Positions 39,854 through 50,581 of a stretch of DNA of 64,000 nucleotides are shown one piece after another. The notes below the pieces were generated by a model. The model did no database searches. It was not told the DNA's origin and worked only from the letters and a program-made list of their open reading frames with translations. This DNA comes from Glandiceps talaboti. Its lineage: Eukaryota > Hemichordata > Enteropneusta > Spengelidae. Made by a program: the position numbers and the translations under genes. The stretch covers positions 12,010,391 to 12,074,390 of the forward strand of contig NC_135564.1 of assembly GCF_964340395.1 (NCBI RefSeq), in the 5' to 3' direction. Within the stretch, counting starts at the first letter, position 1; every line of letters begins with the position of its first letter.

Positions 39854-41883
39854 ACTGATGTACTTTCAGACCATTAAGTTATTAATGAATCACACAGGTG
39901 GTTTATGGAATTACATGTTTATTACTTATTAATTAGTATACATGCACATGCCCATATTTAGTTCACAAGTCAAATGTGACATAGTTCTCTAGTATCTACC
40001 CTTTCTATCTTTCTTGTTCTAAGTAAAGCAGCCCATGTCTTCACTACCTTTAACACTATTTAAGTATAACAACTGACATTTCTAACTACAGGACATGGAT
40101 AATGATGTAGATGATGATGGTGAACATGGAGGACTTGTCAAGAAAATCTTAGAAACTAAAAAGGAATTAGAAGGAGGCAGCCAAACTGTAAACAAGAAAG
40201 ATGTAAGTGAATCAATACTGATGTCAAGTCGGTGAATGACATTAGACATATATAGAATTGGTTGTAAATGAAAACTAGTTAGGTGTACAGAAACTGTCAA
40301 TGAATAGAGGGAGATTTAATTATGCATCATTCCCCAATCTCTTCCTTCAGCCAAGGAAAATATAAGTGACCTAAGGGGCCTTATCACTATAAGTCACTAG
40401 ACGAGTAGTTACAGAACCCTTTAACTCACCAGTATTTTCCAGCTGAATGAAATATATTGGGAATAGTATAATAATTCTACCTCCTCATGCATAATTTATG
40501 AAAAAACCGAAAACAAAATGTCAATTTGGAATGTTTTTATTTGTATTTCAAGCATTGCAGAACCAGTGATGTAGACATGTACTTTCAGTGACATGATTGA
40601 TACACTTAATTATAATTTCTATAAATCTGATATTTTCTGTTCAAATGTGTACAATTTGGCTAGTGTGTGGTATAATTCAGATTGCTGATGGCTGCCGTCT
40701 AGCTTGAATCAAAGGCAATAAATAGAGACCACTTTCTGAAACATGTGTACAACTTGAATCTTTATATAGTTTACAAAGTACATTTTATTAATACGCCATG
40801 ATCCATATTATTTCTATATCGTAGGAAAAACCAGTGGTAATTGATGCAGCAAGGCGAAAAGAACGGCAGATTATTGCCAGGGAGATTGAGAAACTAAGAA
40901 GCAGTATACAAACACTAACACGTAGTGCCAACCCACTGGGAAAGATTATGGACTATGTTCAGGAAGATATGGATAGTATGCAGAAAGAACTAGAAATGTG
41001 GAAGAAAGAGAACAGACAGCATGAACTAGCTATCAAGAGAGAAGAGAGGTAAGATTGTATTATTGGCTAAACCTTGTTAAATTTACAGATAAAGTAGATG
41101 CAATGTTTTCCATTACATACAAGTTGTTATTTACATGTAGACACACACAGACAAATAAATAATTTGATTTTGGCACCATGACAATGGTGACACGATGTCA
41201 GAACAATTTGGGATTTGTTTCCAAATCCTTAAAATGTGTTCATATATTGAGGTCATAGTACCCTATTTTGTGTAGGGTCTGTGATCAAGTCACCTGTCAG
41301 TAAAGCATCGTAACAATTAGTTCTTGTATCCTGACCCCATTACTATGTTTTAAGGACCTGATGAACATCTTTAGTGATATTAGAAGAGATTTTCACTTCC
41401 GAATTTATTTTTTGACTGTGTGTAGAAATTTGGTATTATACTGCAGTGTTTTACTAAGATGGGAAATAGTGGTATAGAAATAGGGGATATCAGGTCAAAC
41501 TTATGCAGTATCCATACCTTGTACAAACATTTTGATGGGGAACAAGGTAAAATACTTCCCATTGGAGATTCATTTCCAAAAATCTGACTCTGTCAGGAAC
41601 CCAAAGACCATGAATATTCATTCTCTGAGAACTCTCAGACGGGTAGATTTTACCTTTCTTATTGCATGTTGACTATTTATGGTTTGTTAACACTGTTCGG
41701 TCTCTCTTTGTCCTTGATAGCGTAACAGAGGAAGCACTTGAACCATTGAAATCACAGCTAGCAGAATTGGACCAGGCAATAGCTGACCAACTAGATCTAA
41801 CCAGTGCTGTCAAAGCTAACGTCTTGAGGAATGATGACAAGATACAGAAAATGTTGTCCAGTATAACATTCTCATCACGGTGA
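18046..41883 (+). CDS. TRAF3IP1: TRAF3IP1 / IFT54 intraflagellar transport protein (17 exons, 593 aa)
   Basis: Exons: 18046-18168, 19505-19576, 19983-20031, 20308-20420, 21112-21273, 21911-22147, 25189-25245, 26886-26900, 29628-29651, 31714-31798, 33553-33570, 38365-38494, 38909-38992, 39465-39579, 40092-40202, 40825-41048, 41721-41883; all GT-AG, phases agree, total 1782 nt. Residues 1-119 form the N-terminal calponin-homology-like domain ([42 protein letters not shown]), which binds tubulin in this family. Residues ~120-270 are the Lys/Asp/Arg/Glu-rich linker. [28 protein letters not shown] and [13 protein letters not shown] follow, then a C-terminal coiled coil (KEIEKLR-type [39 protein letters not shown]) that pairs with IFT20 in the IFT-B complex of the cilium. 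Human form is 691 aa; the linker here is shorter. Exons 7, 8, 9 and 11 are 57, 15, 24 and 18 nt, all multiples of three. Confidence 0.95.
19375..19465. mobile_element. TAGTCTGTAAG-family MITE (copy 3, degenerate ends)
   Basis: Core GGGTGCCCTCACACATCAGT is intact, followed by AGGTTGGCGAGGGGCAGAG. Sits in TRAF3IP1 intron 1, about 40 bases before exon 2. Confidence 0.5.
20824..20933 (+). repeat. 22-bp minisatellite, five copies
   Basis: Unit CAATGAATGTGTACATTTCT(AT), first copy slightly variant, others identical. TRAF3IP1 intron 4. Confidence 0.95.
20951..21053. mobile_element. TAGTCTGTAAG-family MITE (copy 4, well preserved)
   Basis: 103 bp, ends TAGTTCGTAAGGTA and TACCTTACAGACTA, with core GGGGCACCCTCATGCATCAG. 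It ends about 60 bases before TRAF3IP1 exon 5. Confidence 0.75.
22246..24417. mobile_element. 2.17-kb non-autonomous DNA transposon with long TIRs
   Basis: Ends CAGTACAGTTTTCGCCTAAG and CTTAGGCGAAAACTGTACTG are perfect inverted repeats, flanked on both sides by TA. Inverted similarity continues inward for about 170-200 bp as irregular arrays of TTCGC (left) and GCGAA (right) words. A TA target plus CAGT termini suggests a Tc1/mariner-type element, but this is inference. Internal frames are at most about 130 codons and resemble no transposase, so it would need a relative in trans. The interior (22.6-24.1 kb) is more GC-rich than the host intron. It lies in TRAF3IP1 intron 6. Confidence 0.8.
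24421..24690 (+). repeat. About 42-bp minisatellite beside the transposon
   Basis: Units of the type GATATACTAGTAAATGTATG + TGATATAGATGTACATGAATAC; the last three are almost identical and the first ones diverged. It begins at the right end of the 22246-24417 element. Confidence 0.9.
26223..26380 (+). repeat. About 55-bp minisatellite, three copies
   Basis: Unit contains TGTGATTTGTTGATACACTG then TCACATGACATTGATGGTGAG. The third copy is diverged. TRAF3IP1 intron 7. Confidence 0.9.
31517..31595. repeat. (TG)n microsatellite
   Basis: Perfect dinucleotide run about 120 bases before TRAF3IP1 exon 10. Confidence 0.97.
31995..32279. mobile_element. 285-bp MITE with CAGGGCTCAAAATTAAC ends
   Basis: The 17-bp terminal inverted repeat CAGGGCTCAAAATTAAC / GTTAATTTTGAGCCCTG is perfect. 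Inside, GGTAGCC/GGCTACC words recur in both orientations. CAGGG ends are usual for hAT-type elements, but I find no 8-bp target-site duplication. Lies in TRAF3IP1 intron 10. Confidence 0.75.
32574..32790 (+). repeat. About 64-bp tandem repeat, four diverged copies
   Basis: Each copy has ACTGACCA(G/A)CACTTxx, GACTGAGGAGAACTCTTT and TACCC..TATCTTTACTGA. TRAF3IP1 intron 10. Confidence 0.85.
33763..33869. mobile_element. TAGTCTGTAAG-family MITE (copy 5)
   Basis: Right end TACCTTACAGACTA is intact and the core GTGTGAGGGCGCCCTGACC is near perfect. The left end resembles copy 1 (ATTCATTGTGTCGTTTTGCT vs ACATTGTGTCATTCTGCC). Confidence 0.65.
35612..35632. repeat. 21-base poly-G run
   Basis: Longest of several G or C homopolymers in the window; length may be inexact for sequencing reasons. 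Confidence 0.9.
35925..36285 (+). repeat. About 350-bp dispersed repeat (copy 1)
   Basis: Begins near TATTCCCCAATATCATTTTTG, contains GACCTAAGGGGCCTTGTCAC and ends TCTGTTCAAAGACAATAACTTGG. Related copies at 39090-39390 and 40320-40680. TRAF3IP1 intron 11. Class unknown; the first half has weak inverted ends (TATTCCCCAATAT / ATATTGGGAATA in copy 3). Confidence 0.75.
36791..36885. mobile_element. TAGTCTGTAAG-family MITE (copy 6, well preserved)
   Basis: 95 bp between TAGTCTGTAATATA and GTATCTTACAGACTA, with core AGGGTGCCCTCGTGCATCGG. Confidence 0.75.
36886..37050 (+). repeat. About 20-bp minisatellite (ATCACAGCATAT)
   Basis: Degenerate tandem ATCACAGCATATTCAATA-type units start directly at the right end of the adjacent MITE. 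Confidence 0.8.
38190..38245. repeat. 15-bp hairpin in TRAF3IP1 intron 11
   Basis: TTCATGCTAGGGAGT pairs exactly with ACTCCCTAGCATGAA over a 26-base loop, 120 bases before exon 12. Confidence 0.7.
39090..39390 (+). repeat. About 350-bp dispersed repeat (copy 2)
   Basis: Shares GAGTGACCTAAGGAACCTTG, GTCACTATGAGT and TTCTGTTCAAAGACAATAAT with copy 1. A 20-bp ATCGATA-rich insertion distinguishes it. TRAF3IP1 intron 13. Confidence 0.7.
39777..39853. repeat. (ACATAC)n hexanucleotide repeat
   Basis: About 12 perfect hexanucleotide units in TRAF3IP1 intron 14. Confidence 0.95.
40320..40680 (+). repeat. About 350-bp dispersed repeat (copy 3)
   Basis: Shares AAGTGACCTAAGGGGCCTTA, CATAATTTATGAAAAAA and ATTTTCTGTTCAAA with copies 1 and 2. 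TRAF3IP1 intron 15. Confidence 0.7.
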
Positions 41884-42560
41884 TGTTTGATAACAATACA
41901 CTACACTACAAGGTCCAGTAATATCCAGTGTTCTCACACCCTATTAAACAGTACACTAGCTATGTATTTGATGACTTGTTTCTTGAGCTCTGTTATGCAT
42001 TCAAATCTTCATCATCAAAGGAGATGCGATGAAAAGTTTTCCAGTACCAGTCTTACCTTTCCACTTCCCATGAAGGTTGTCTTTTGTACAGCATGTTATT
42101 TGTTATGGCTATCGTTTTAATTGAAGGTTCGATTCGATACTATTATTTACCAACTCAGATGAATTTTCATTTGAAGATGTTGATGGTTGTTTTGATGAAG
42201 AACAGTTTTGTTACCAAAGTCTAAACAAATATAGACTGTTCATGAAACTCTGAAGGTACATAGCAGAAGTGATACAACTTACACCATACTTGTCAAAGTT
42301 TGGGCTTTGGCCATCTTTTGATGTAGAGTGATTGTTTGATGAAGAACTGTTTTGAATAACATACATCACCACAGTTACAAAAATAGATAGAATGTCCTTG
42401 AAACTCTGAAAGTATATCGCAGAAGTGTTACAACTTGAAATAAGGTGCAAAGTAGAAGAAACGAAACGAAAATGTCTTTTTTACTTGTTTGAGAACACTG
42501 GGTTGTGTACATAATGTCTTAGAGAGATAGAGATATACCTTGAACCATACCAGTCAGTGA

Positions 42561-42566
42561 AATAAA
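42561..42566 (+). terminator. Putative TRAF3IP1 polyadenylation signal
   Basis: First AATAAA after the stop codon, 678 bases downstream. Confidence 0.35.
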
Positions 42567-42819
42567 AAACTTCTATATGTTGTAATGAAAAAATTAATAA
42601 CACATTAAGCAGGAAACAAATAGAACAAGACATCACACATCACAAACAAATGTTTGAATTGTTGGCACTTTTCTTTTCTAGATGAATATAAGCTGTATTT
42701 TAAGGCTGTTGGAAAAGAGAGTTGGAAGTCTCACTTTCAAAATTTTCACTTTCACAGAAATAAGTGCAATGAAGTTTTACTTGCTGTATCTGTTTTCCTG
42801 TGTAAATAAATCAATAGTT

Positions 42820-43165
42820 AGTTTCAGCTAGCAAGTTTGCTGTTGTAAATTTAGTAAAATGAGTGGTAGCAAATTTGCCACTGCAATTTAGCAAAATAAA
42901 TGGTACTAAGTGTGCCATCATAATTTTGCAAAATGAGCGGTAGCAAAGTTTGCCATTGCAATTGAGAAAATTTGCTGTTGTAATTTAGCAAAATGAGCAG
43001 TAGCAAATTTGCCGCTGCAATTTAGGAAAATAAATGGTAGCGAATTTGCCATCATAATTTCGGAAAAATGAGCGGTGGCAAAGTTGCCATTGTAATTTAG
43101 CAAATTTGCCGTTGTAATTTCGCAAAATGAGTGGTAGCAAGTTTGCCATTGCAATTTAGCAAAAT
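42820..43165 (+). repeat. Minisatellite with higher-order structure
   Basis: Repeated AATTTAGCAAAATGAGCGGT / AGCAAATTTGCCATTGCAAT-type units of roughly 35-45 bp. Variants (GAGCGGTAGC, AAATGGTAGC, GCTGTTGTAA) recur in the same order about 136 bp apart (42928 and 43064), so a multi-unit block has itself been duplicated. Confidence 0.85.
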
Positions 43166-43169
43166 GAGC

Positions 43170-46100
43170 CTTTGAAATTCATTCTCTAGCTTGTGTATGG
43201 TTAATACAGGGGTGTTTAATAAATATATGATTTATTTTGTTGATGTACAGTAAGAAAAAAATTAGAATTAAAAAATGTTTAGATCGATAATTGAGGAAAT
43301 ACTTACCATGGATAGAAACAACTTTGAAGACACAAAATGTAGAAGACTGACGTGTAAATATATCGAGACATATCCAGACAACTTGAGATCTTATTAAAGT
43401 AATATTTTGTAAATATTGACCACATTGCAAAGAGTAGAATCACATTTATGTTTCATTACAGTCACATTTTCAATCCAGTTGTAAAAGTCATTTTTCCAGG
43501 ATTGTTTTTTTTTCATGTTCATGGTTTGTTGTTGTAAATTCATATTGTGTATATTACTGTGTGTTTGTGTATTCAACATTTTCACTTCCACATATGAACT
43601 CATCGTTAAACGGTATGCACAAAATAAATGTGTTCACTTTGCACCCTTTATCAGTGTGATTCTCCATCTCTACATGTACCATCAGTCTTGGATTGTCTTT
43701 CAGTATTTACTAACATTGTGTTTTGTTCACTCTCTTTCACAATATGAGCAATGTGGTAAGATTAGGAGATTCTATCTATTTTTGTCCTCATTTTGTAAGT
43801 ATCCTTTATTACCAACAGTTTACAATTTTACATGTCGTTTACCCCTCTTTTTTTTTTTAGAAAGAAGTTTATTACATGTGGTTACTGTACCCTTGTTTAT
43901 TTGTTTATTCTATCCAAATACACTGAGAATCTTTGCTATTTTAAAATCCCATCAGCAAAATTACATAAGCTGATTTACATAATCTATGTATGTTTCATGA
44001 TAAATACAGAAAAGAAGCCATCAAATGCACCTCAAGGACAAGAAAAATCTCTCTCTAGTCCTAATTTTGTACCAAAAACTACCAAAATTGAAATGAAACA
44101 TAGTTAAAGGGGGTAGTCATCCAATGCACATGTGCATTCATGGTATGAAAACTAAGCCATGAGGGATCCTTAAGCAGCATATTAAATGACTGTAGTGTGC
44201 ATCTAAGTTTCTGCAGGCACATGCCCCTTACCTCCCCCCCCCCCCCCCATGCACCTTGGTAAACATTCCTTCACACTTTAACCTTGGATGGGTGCATAGT
44301 GACTGCAACAATGACACCATTTTGTTGTTAAAAAACACAAAAGCCTGTCACTCACACATATGTATTGGACGACCACTAAAGTTTAAATGTCATTTCATTA
44401 TGTGGACAAAATTATCTAACACAAGATCAGAAATTTGAAGTTATGATTTTGAAATTGAGAAGGTTGTTAAAAGAGTACACTGATAAATAGATAGTTTATG
44501 AATGTTTAATCCTAAAACGTATCTATCCTATAGTTTGTTGATCTCTGCACAGTTTCATGTGTACAATTTATTAAGTGTTCAAGAAAACAATTTTTCATTG
44601 GTATATGTTTTCTATTGGTAAAAATAGGAGAGTAGAGAAACACTCAGAAGTTTTGACAGAAATTTGTTTTTGTGTAAATACAGTATGTTTCCAACACTCC
44701 CAGTACTTAGAAGTTTGGGTCATACAAAGAAGACATGATGGCTAAAATATAAAATACTATTACAGTGCTCAAAGTAGACAAAACACAACAAAAATACACT
44801 ATCAGCAAAGATAAAAAAACATTCATTTTGACAACTGTGTTTGTTTCTTGTTGTCTACACGATTGCAATGTAAATATTACATTAATTATAATTCGCTGAG
44901 ATTTGGAGTATTATGATGTATATAATTGATCAGTACCACTTACGTCTGAAATGTCACTTTTATCTGTTTGAAATTATCTTTTGGAATTCATACACAGTTT
45001 GGAAAATGATACTTGTGTGTGTACTTTTTCTCCAAATTCATGAGGACACTAGAAACTACATGTAAACCACTACTTAATAACACAATGGGTTATATTGCTT
45101 TGATGAGTACCATCAGTAATGTTAGTTTGATGGTCAAACTTTCCTGTAAATGAGATGTCATGGTCAGCCCTTAGCATCTTAAACTACTTAATTTTCAGAC
45201 AAAAATCAGCTGTACTTAAAGTCTGGTTGATTAATTTGGGCTTTGTAGCATATGTCAGTGTTTTTTCTAAGGTTGGGGTACCTCAGTAACTGAAAGGGGG
45301 AAATAGGTAAAGTGGCATTGTTTCCCATAGAAGCTTCCATTACTCTATTTGTGAACCCAGGTAAAGTGTCCTGGTAAAACCTGGTAAATGTTACTGACTT
45401 ACTGCCCTTAGCAAAGAACACTGATACCTTACTTTCATATGTATCATACAGAGTTGTTTTGTCTACTTTGTGTAATGTATATTTGCCTTTTGTGAAAAAA
45501 ATATTGATAGACGAACCATTGCTTTGAGATACTTATTTTACCCCCTTTTGTGTATAATACTGAGATTTCCTTATTTGTGATCTGACTATTTATGGACTTA
45601 AAATAGTTTAATAAAGTCATTGTGTCCAGAGATAGAAGTGTGGTTAGTATGTCATTGAATAGTTCAAACAATGGTGAGAGAGTATATATGTATACGTGTA
45701 CGTTGTCGATAAATTTTGGTACATCTTAAAATGTACTTGTAAAATGTTTTTGTTTTTTAAATGTGTGATTCCAATTACGCTCAATTTTAGATTGTTTTAT
45801 TTCATTATTTTTTTCTGTGTTCAGGTTTTCCATTTTTTTTTTCAAATGGTCTCTGTGTTGTTTATTTCTTCCTATCAGATGTACAACCATTACAGATTGG
45901 AAAAACACTCTAATATATCGTCTTTTCAAGTTGATGTCAGTTTCCGCATACACTATTTCTCGTGAGACTTCACAATTTTCACAATTTTATTTTTTTTCTC
46001 GAACATGTAAAAAAAAAGTTTAGGGTCAGCGTGAAAAACTAGGTGGGGTCGGGTAACCGGAACCAAACAATTATTTATTTTAGGCCTAATCAACAACTTG

Positions 46101-46480
46101 AGGTGGAATGCGCCTTGGGGATGAATTTCACAGATGAATTAATCAAAGTTGTAACTCTTAAAATCTCTCCAAACTCCCATATGGAAACTTCCTCCTGAAT
46201 TAATAAAGAAAATTGGGGTCCACTGTCTTGTTTTTAAGGAATTGACAATCTTTTATTTTCCAATAGTCATATCATCATTAATTATTCGGTGGCCATATTG
46301 GATTCTAAAATGGCTTAGTTTTGATAACATTTTGAGCGCGTCAAAAAACATATCAAGTAATCAACACTTTCAAACATACATAAATAAACGACCTAGTATA
46401 TACATTCTACCAACTTTTATTGAAATGATTTATTAGGATCCTATGTATAGTCACGCCGTTACAATTTTGGGATTATTGTC
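43170..46480. other. Intergenic, no gene seen
   Basis: AT-rich DNA with a 15-base C run at 44234-44248. No frame resembles a known protein and no structured repeat is evident. 46480-47200 is slightly richer in G+C, with short open frames on both strands that I cannot assign. Confidence 0.55.
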
Positions 46481-47300
46481 TTCGGTGAGCTAACTGGAAC
46501 TGTATTGGTCCGTAGACTGGATAGATGAAACCGAGGCTGAAATATTCGTCGACAAGTAATACTCTCAAATGTCTAAACACGAAGTCCTGTATACGTACGT
46601 ACATGTACGGCTGTCCAGGGACTTATTAAAACCAACTGTTGCAAACACCGTAAACTGTCAGGTAGTCTGTAGACAAAATCTACATCAAAGTTTGTATTGA
46701 GGTGATTGCATCTGGTATGATTTAATAAATTAAAAACTTCCAATAGGCAGAAGGACTTTGTATGTAAAGTGAGTTCTTGCATCTCTCACAGGAGCTGTTA
46801 TGCAGGCAGAGTACTTGCATCTCTGTGTCTTGAATACTTTAAAACTGGTGGTAGTATCTTTCTTGCGAGCTAGAGTAATGATTCTGCCGTGGAAAAACTT
46901 TATGATGGAGCACCGGTATACCGTGCATGGTGGTTTTGACGAGGACGCGGGAGTAGGCCTATATTTAAATAAGTACTTGCATCACCGACCGTGGATAACA
47001 GCGTCAGTAAACTGCACTTGAAGCCTGGAACTTCGTCACCACAACACCGTATCTTCAGCATAGTCCGCACTGCACTGTCATAGTCCGAAGAGTTATGTCA
47101 GTTCGCCCTTGCCTTGAGACTGATATGGGATGGTTATTTCAACTTCGATGTGAAACGTTGAATACATGCTTTGTACTGGAACAAATAGAAATACCGTGAC
47201 GACACAGTAAAAATTAATAAATAAATAAATTATTTAATTAATTAATTGATGCGCGAGTTGATGGATATATAGGATGGAAGGATGGTGGGAGAAAGGAGGG

Positions 47301-47372
<72 letters not shown>

Positions 47373-47450
47373 GGCGGATGGATGGATGGATTGATGGACG
47401 AAGGGCTGGGTGGCTGGCTGGATGGATGGATGGATGGATGGATGGAAAAA
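47301..47450. repeat. (GACA)n then (GGAT)n microsatellites
   Basis: Perfect GACA run to about 47373, then interrupted GGAT/GGCT units. Confidence 0.95.
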
Positions 47451-47582
47451 TGGATGGGAATGGATAAGAGGAAAATAGACGGATTTGTGATGGATAGTGG
47501 GAATGAATGATAGATTAATTGATCAAAATATTAGAAAAATTTAAAGTAGTTTACTTTTAGCAAAGCGTTATTTACATTTAAA

Positions 47583-48675
47583 GATATCCAGTCTTCATAA
47601 TATTTCATATATGTAGAGATATTGTTTAGAATATTAATGTGTTTATCAAATCCTTCTAGGCGGCTCTGGGGTCTTACTGTCATGCCGGGCAATTACATGA
47701 TAGAGCTTCACTGAGCATACCTACAGAAGTGGAGGAATGGGTCAATATTGACCCTGGACATGACCTAATAAGGAACTGGTCATTTTTAACTGGCTGGGGC
47801 CAGGATTGTAGATTTGAACATGGGTTTTCTCAAAGTGACGCCTCCTCGCTCCGATGACCTGAGCCAAAGTGTACCCCCTCTTAGTAAAGACCATATTTTG
47901 CAAATGCCCCCCCCCCCGCATATTTTTAACATATAGAGCTTTATTATATGTAAAGTATACAGAGTCTTACTATAATGATATTACTATAATACCATATGAC
48001 ATGTTATTTAATATTGTTATTACAGAGCAAAATATTATGTTTGACACAATTTTTGTTTTCTTGTACATGTTTATCTTGTATCTATCATATGACTATCATA
48101 CCCTAACATACCTCAGTACACAGCATAAATCATTACCTGTAGTTAATTAATATGATTCTTTCTATCCAAATCATGGAGGTAGAAGGAAGATTTAAAATTG
48201 GGAAGCATAAACTAATTTAATTTGCTAATAATACTACTATACGTGTGGTACATATACCTGTTTGTGGCATTTGTACACTGCAATATATACTGATATCAGG
48301 TAACACATATGAAAATGAATCCCTATCAACTTTAAAAAATACCCCCCAGCCAGCTAAAAATGACCGGCCCCTAACGGCATTAGGGTCGGATCACTCTCTC
48401 CCCTGTCGCTCAATGTAAAGACCCCTACCTCGATCAGTCCACTACTTAACCGATACACTCAGCTACCCACGTGACCATGGCCCGAAGGATTCCCTATCTT
48501 CACTTTTACCCGGACAAACTTTAATAATAGACTGCAATAGTTTATTGTTGTTGTTTATTGTTGTTGTTGTTGTTTATTGTTTTTTTTTTCAAACACAAGC
48601 AATATAATGAAGACTTGATATCATAGTACCATAGATAGTGGTATGTTTACATTCCATTGTTTATGGTAACTGAAG
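47583..48675 (+). repeat. Arm/core modular repeat, copy A
   Basis: The left arm (to about 47775) contains GGCGGCTCTGGGGTCTTACT...GACATGACCTAATAAGGA. The core 47776-48367 is bounded by a 23-bp inverted repeat (CTGGTCATTTTTAACTGGCT... / ...CCAGCCAGCTAAAAATGACC). The right arm holds CTAACGGCATTAGGGTCGGA and a minus-strand tRNA-like stretch (A-box-like TAGCTGAGTG, GGTTAAGTAGTGGACT, B-box-like GATCCGACCC). Copy B is a close duplicate 1304 bp on; copy C has the same arms but another core. The whole ends in a growing (ATGA)n tail. Class unknown; a tRNA-derived non-autonomous element is possible. Confidence 0.8.
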
Positions 48676-48860
48676 CATGAATGGATGAATGAATGAATGA
48701 ATGAATGAATGAATGAATGAATGAATGAATGAATGAATGAATGAATGAATGAATGAACGAACGAACGAACGAACGAACGAACGAACGAAGGAAGGAAGGA
48801 AGGAAGGAAGGTAGGTAGGTAGGTAGGTAGGTAGGTAGGTAGGTAGGTAGGTAGGAACGG
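48676..48860. repeat. (ATGA)n-(ACGA)n-(AGGA)n-(TAGG)n compound tail
   Basis: Stepwise single-base conversion of a tetranucleotide unit directly after copy A. Confidence 0.95.
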
Positions 48861-48886
48861 ACAGACGAACGGACGGACGGAAGGAC

Positions 48887-49960
48887 GATATCCAGCCTTC
48901 ATAATATTTCATATATGTAGAGCTGGAAATATTGTTTAGAATATTACTGTGTTTATCAAATCCTTCTAGGCGGTTCTGGGGTCTTACTGTCATGCCGGGC
49001 ATTTACATGATAGAGCTTCACTGAGCATACCTACAGAAGTGGAGGAATGGGTCAATATTGACCCTGGACATGACCTAATAAGGAACTGGTCATTTTTAAC
49101 TGGCTGGGACCGATATTTTATATTTGAACATGGATTTTCTCAAAGTGATGCCTCCTCGCTCCGATGACCTGAGCCAAAGTGTACCCCCTCGTAGTAAAGA
49201 CCATATTTTGCAAATCCCCCCCTGCATATTTTTAACATATAGAGCTTTATTATATGTAAAGTATACAGAGTCTTACTATAATGATATTACTATGACGCCA
49301 TTTCTTGAATGTAATTGGATATTGTTATCATAGAGCAAATGATTATGTTTGATATAATTGTTGTTTTCTATGTACATGTTTATCTTGTATCTATGATATG
49401 ACTATCATACCCCAACGTACCTCAGTACACAGCATAAATCACTACCTGTAGTTAATTAATATGATTCTTTCTATCCAACTCATGGAGGTAGAAGGAAGAT
49501 TTAAAATTGGGGAGCGTAAAGTTATTAAATTTATAATAATGCTACGTATGGTACATATACCTGTTTGTGGCATTTGTACACTGCAATATATACAGATATC
49601 ATGTAACAAAAATGAAAATGAATCCCTATCAACTTTAAACCCCCCTCCCCCAGCCAGCTGAAAATGACCGGCTCCTAACGGCATTAGGGTCGGATCACTC
49701 TCTCCCCTGTCGCTCAATGTAAAGACCCCTACCTCGATCAGTCCACTACTTAACCGATACACTCAGCTACCCACGTGACCATGGCCCGAAGGATTCCCTA
49801 TCTTCACTTTTACCCGGACAAACTTTAATAATAGACTGCAATAGTTTATTGTTGTTGTTTATTGTTGTTGTTGTTGTTGTTTTCAAACACAAGCAATATA
49901 ATGAAGACTTGATATCATAGTACCATATGTTTACATTCCATTGTTTATGGTAACTGAAGC
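48887..49960 (+). repeat. Arm/core modular repeat, copy B
   Basis: Near-identical to copy A, including the core (49086-49671) and its inverted ends, and followed by its own (ATGA)n tail. Small indels in the core separate A from B. Confidence 0.85.
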
Positions 49961-50066
49961 ATGAATGAATGAATGAATGAATGAATGAATGAATGAATGA
50001 ATGAATGAATGAATGAATGAATGTATGAATGAATGAATGAATGAATGAATGAATGAATGAATGAAT
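49961..50066. repeat. (ATGA)n microsatellite tail of copy B
   Basis: Perfect tetranucleotide run, then a short (TTGG)n. Confidence 0.95.
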
Positions 50067-50173
50067 CGTTGGATGGTTGGTTGGTTGGTTGGATGCACGG
50101 ATGGAATATAAAATCGAATTTATTGACGTCACAGCATTTGTCGTATACATTGAAAATATAATAAGTTAGATCA

Positions 50174-50312
50174 GAGTATTATGGTTTAGCGATGATGCAC
50201 ACTTACCTGAGTATTATGGGTTAGCGATGATACACACTTACCTGAGTATTATGGGTTAGCGATGATGCACACTTACCTGAATATTATTGGTTAGCGATGA
50301 TGCACACTTCTT
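50174..50312 (+). repeat. 35-bp tandem repeat, four copies
   Basis: Units begin at 50174, 50209, 50244 and 50279 (GAGTATTATGGGTTAGCGAT + GATGCACACTTACCT). On the minus strand three junctions read AGGTAAGTGTG, a consensus splice donor, probably by coincidence. Confidence 0.9.
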
Positions 50313-50581
50313 GTTATTAAAATAACCAAAAGCTCAAACGAAATTTAAATAAATCTCTAAAATGAGAACTAAAATATTCTATACTAAGAATAACTATGGT
50401 AAATGGCGAGGAAAGGTTCTGTTCAAACTAGTTCGGAGCAAATCATACAGTGTAACTGTTGACAGTCTCTGAAAGCTCGGCGTACACTACATGAACAACT
50501 TCCCTATCGCAATGCAAGTTGAACATTCAAGGGTTTCCGTTTCAGATGAATAACAGTGAAATCAACAACCTTTGATTATTG

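Noticed and set aside
50174-50312. CRISPR-like regular repeats
   Set aside because: Direct 35-bp tandem units without spacers in a eukaryotic genome; an ordinary minisatellite.
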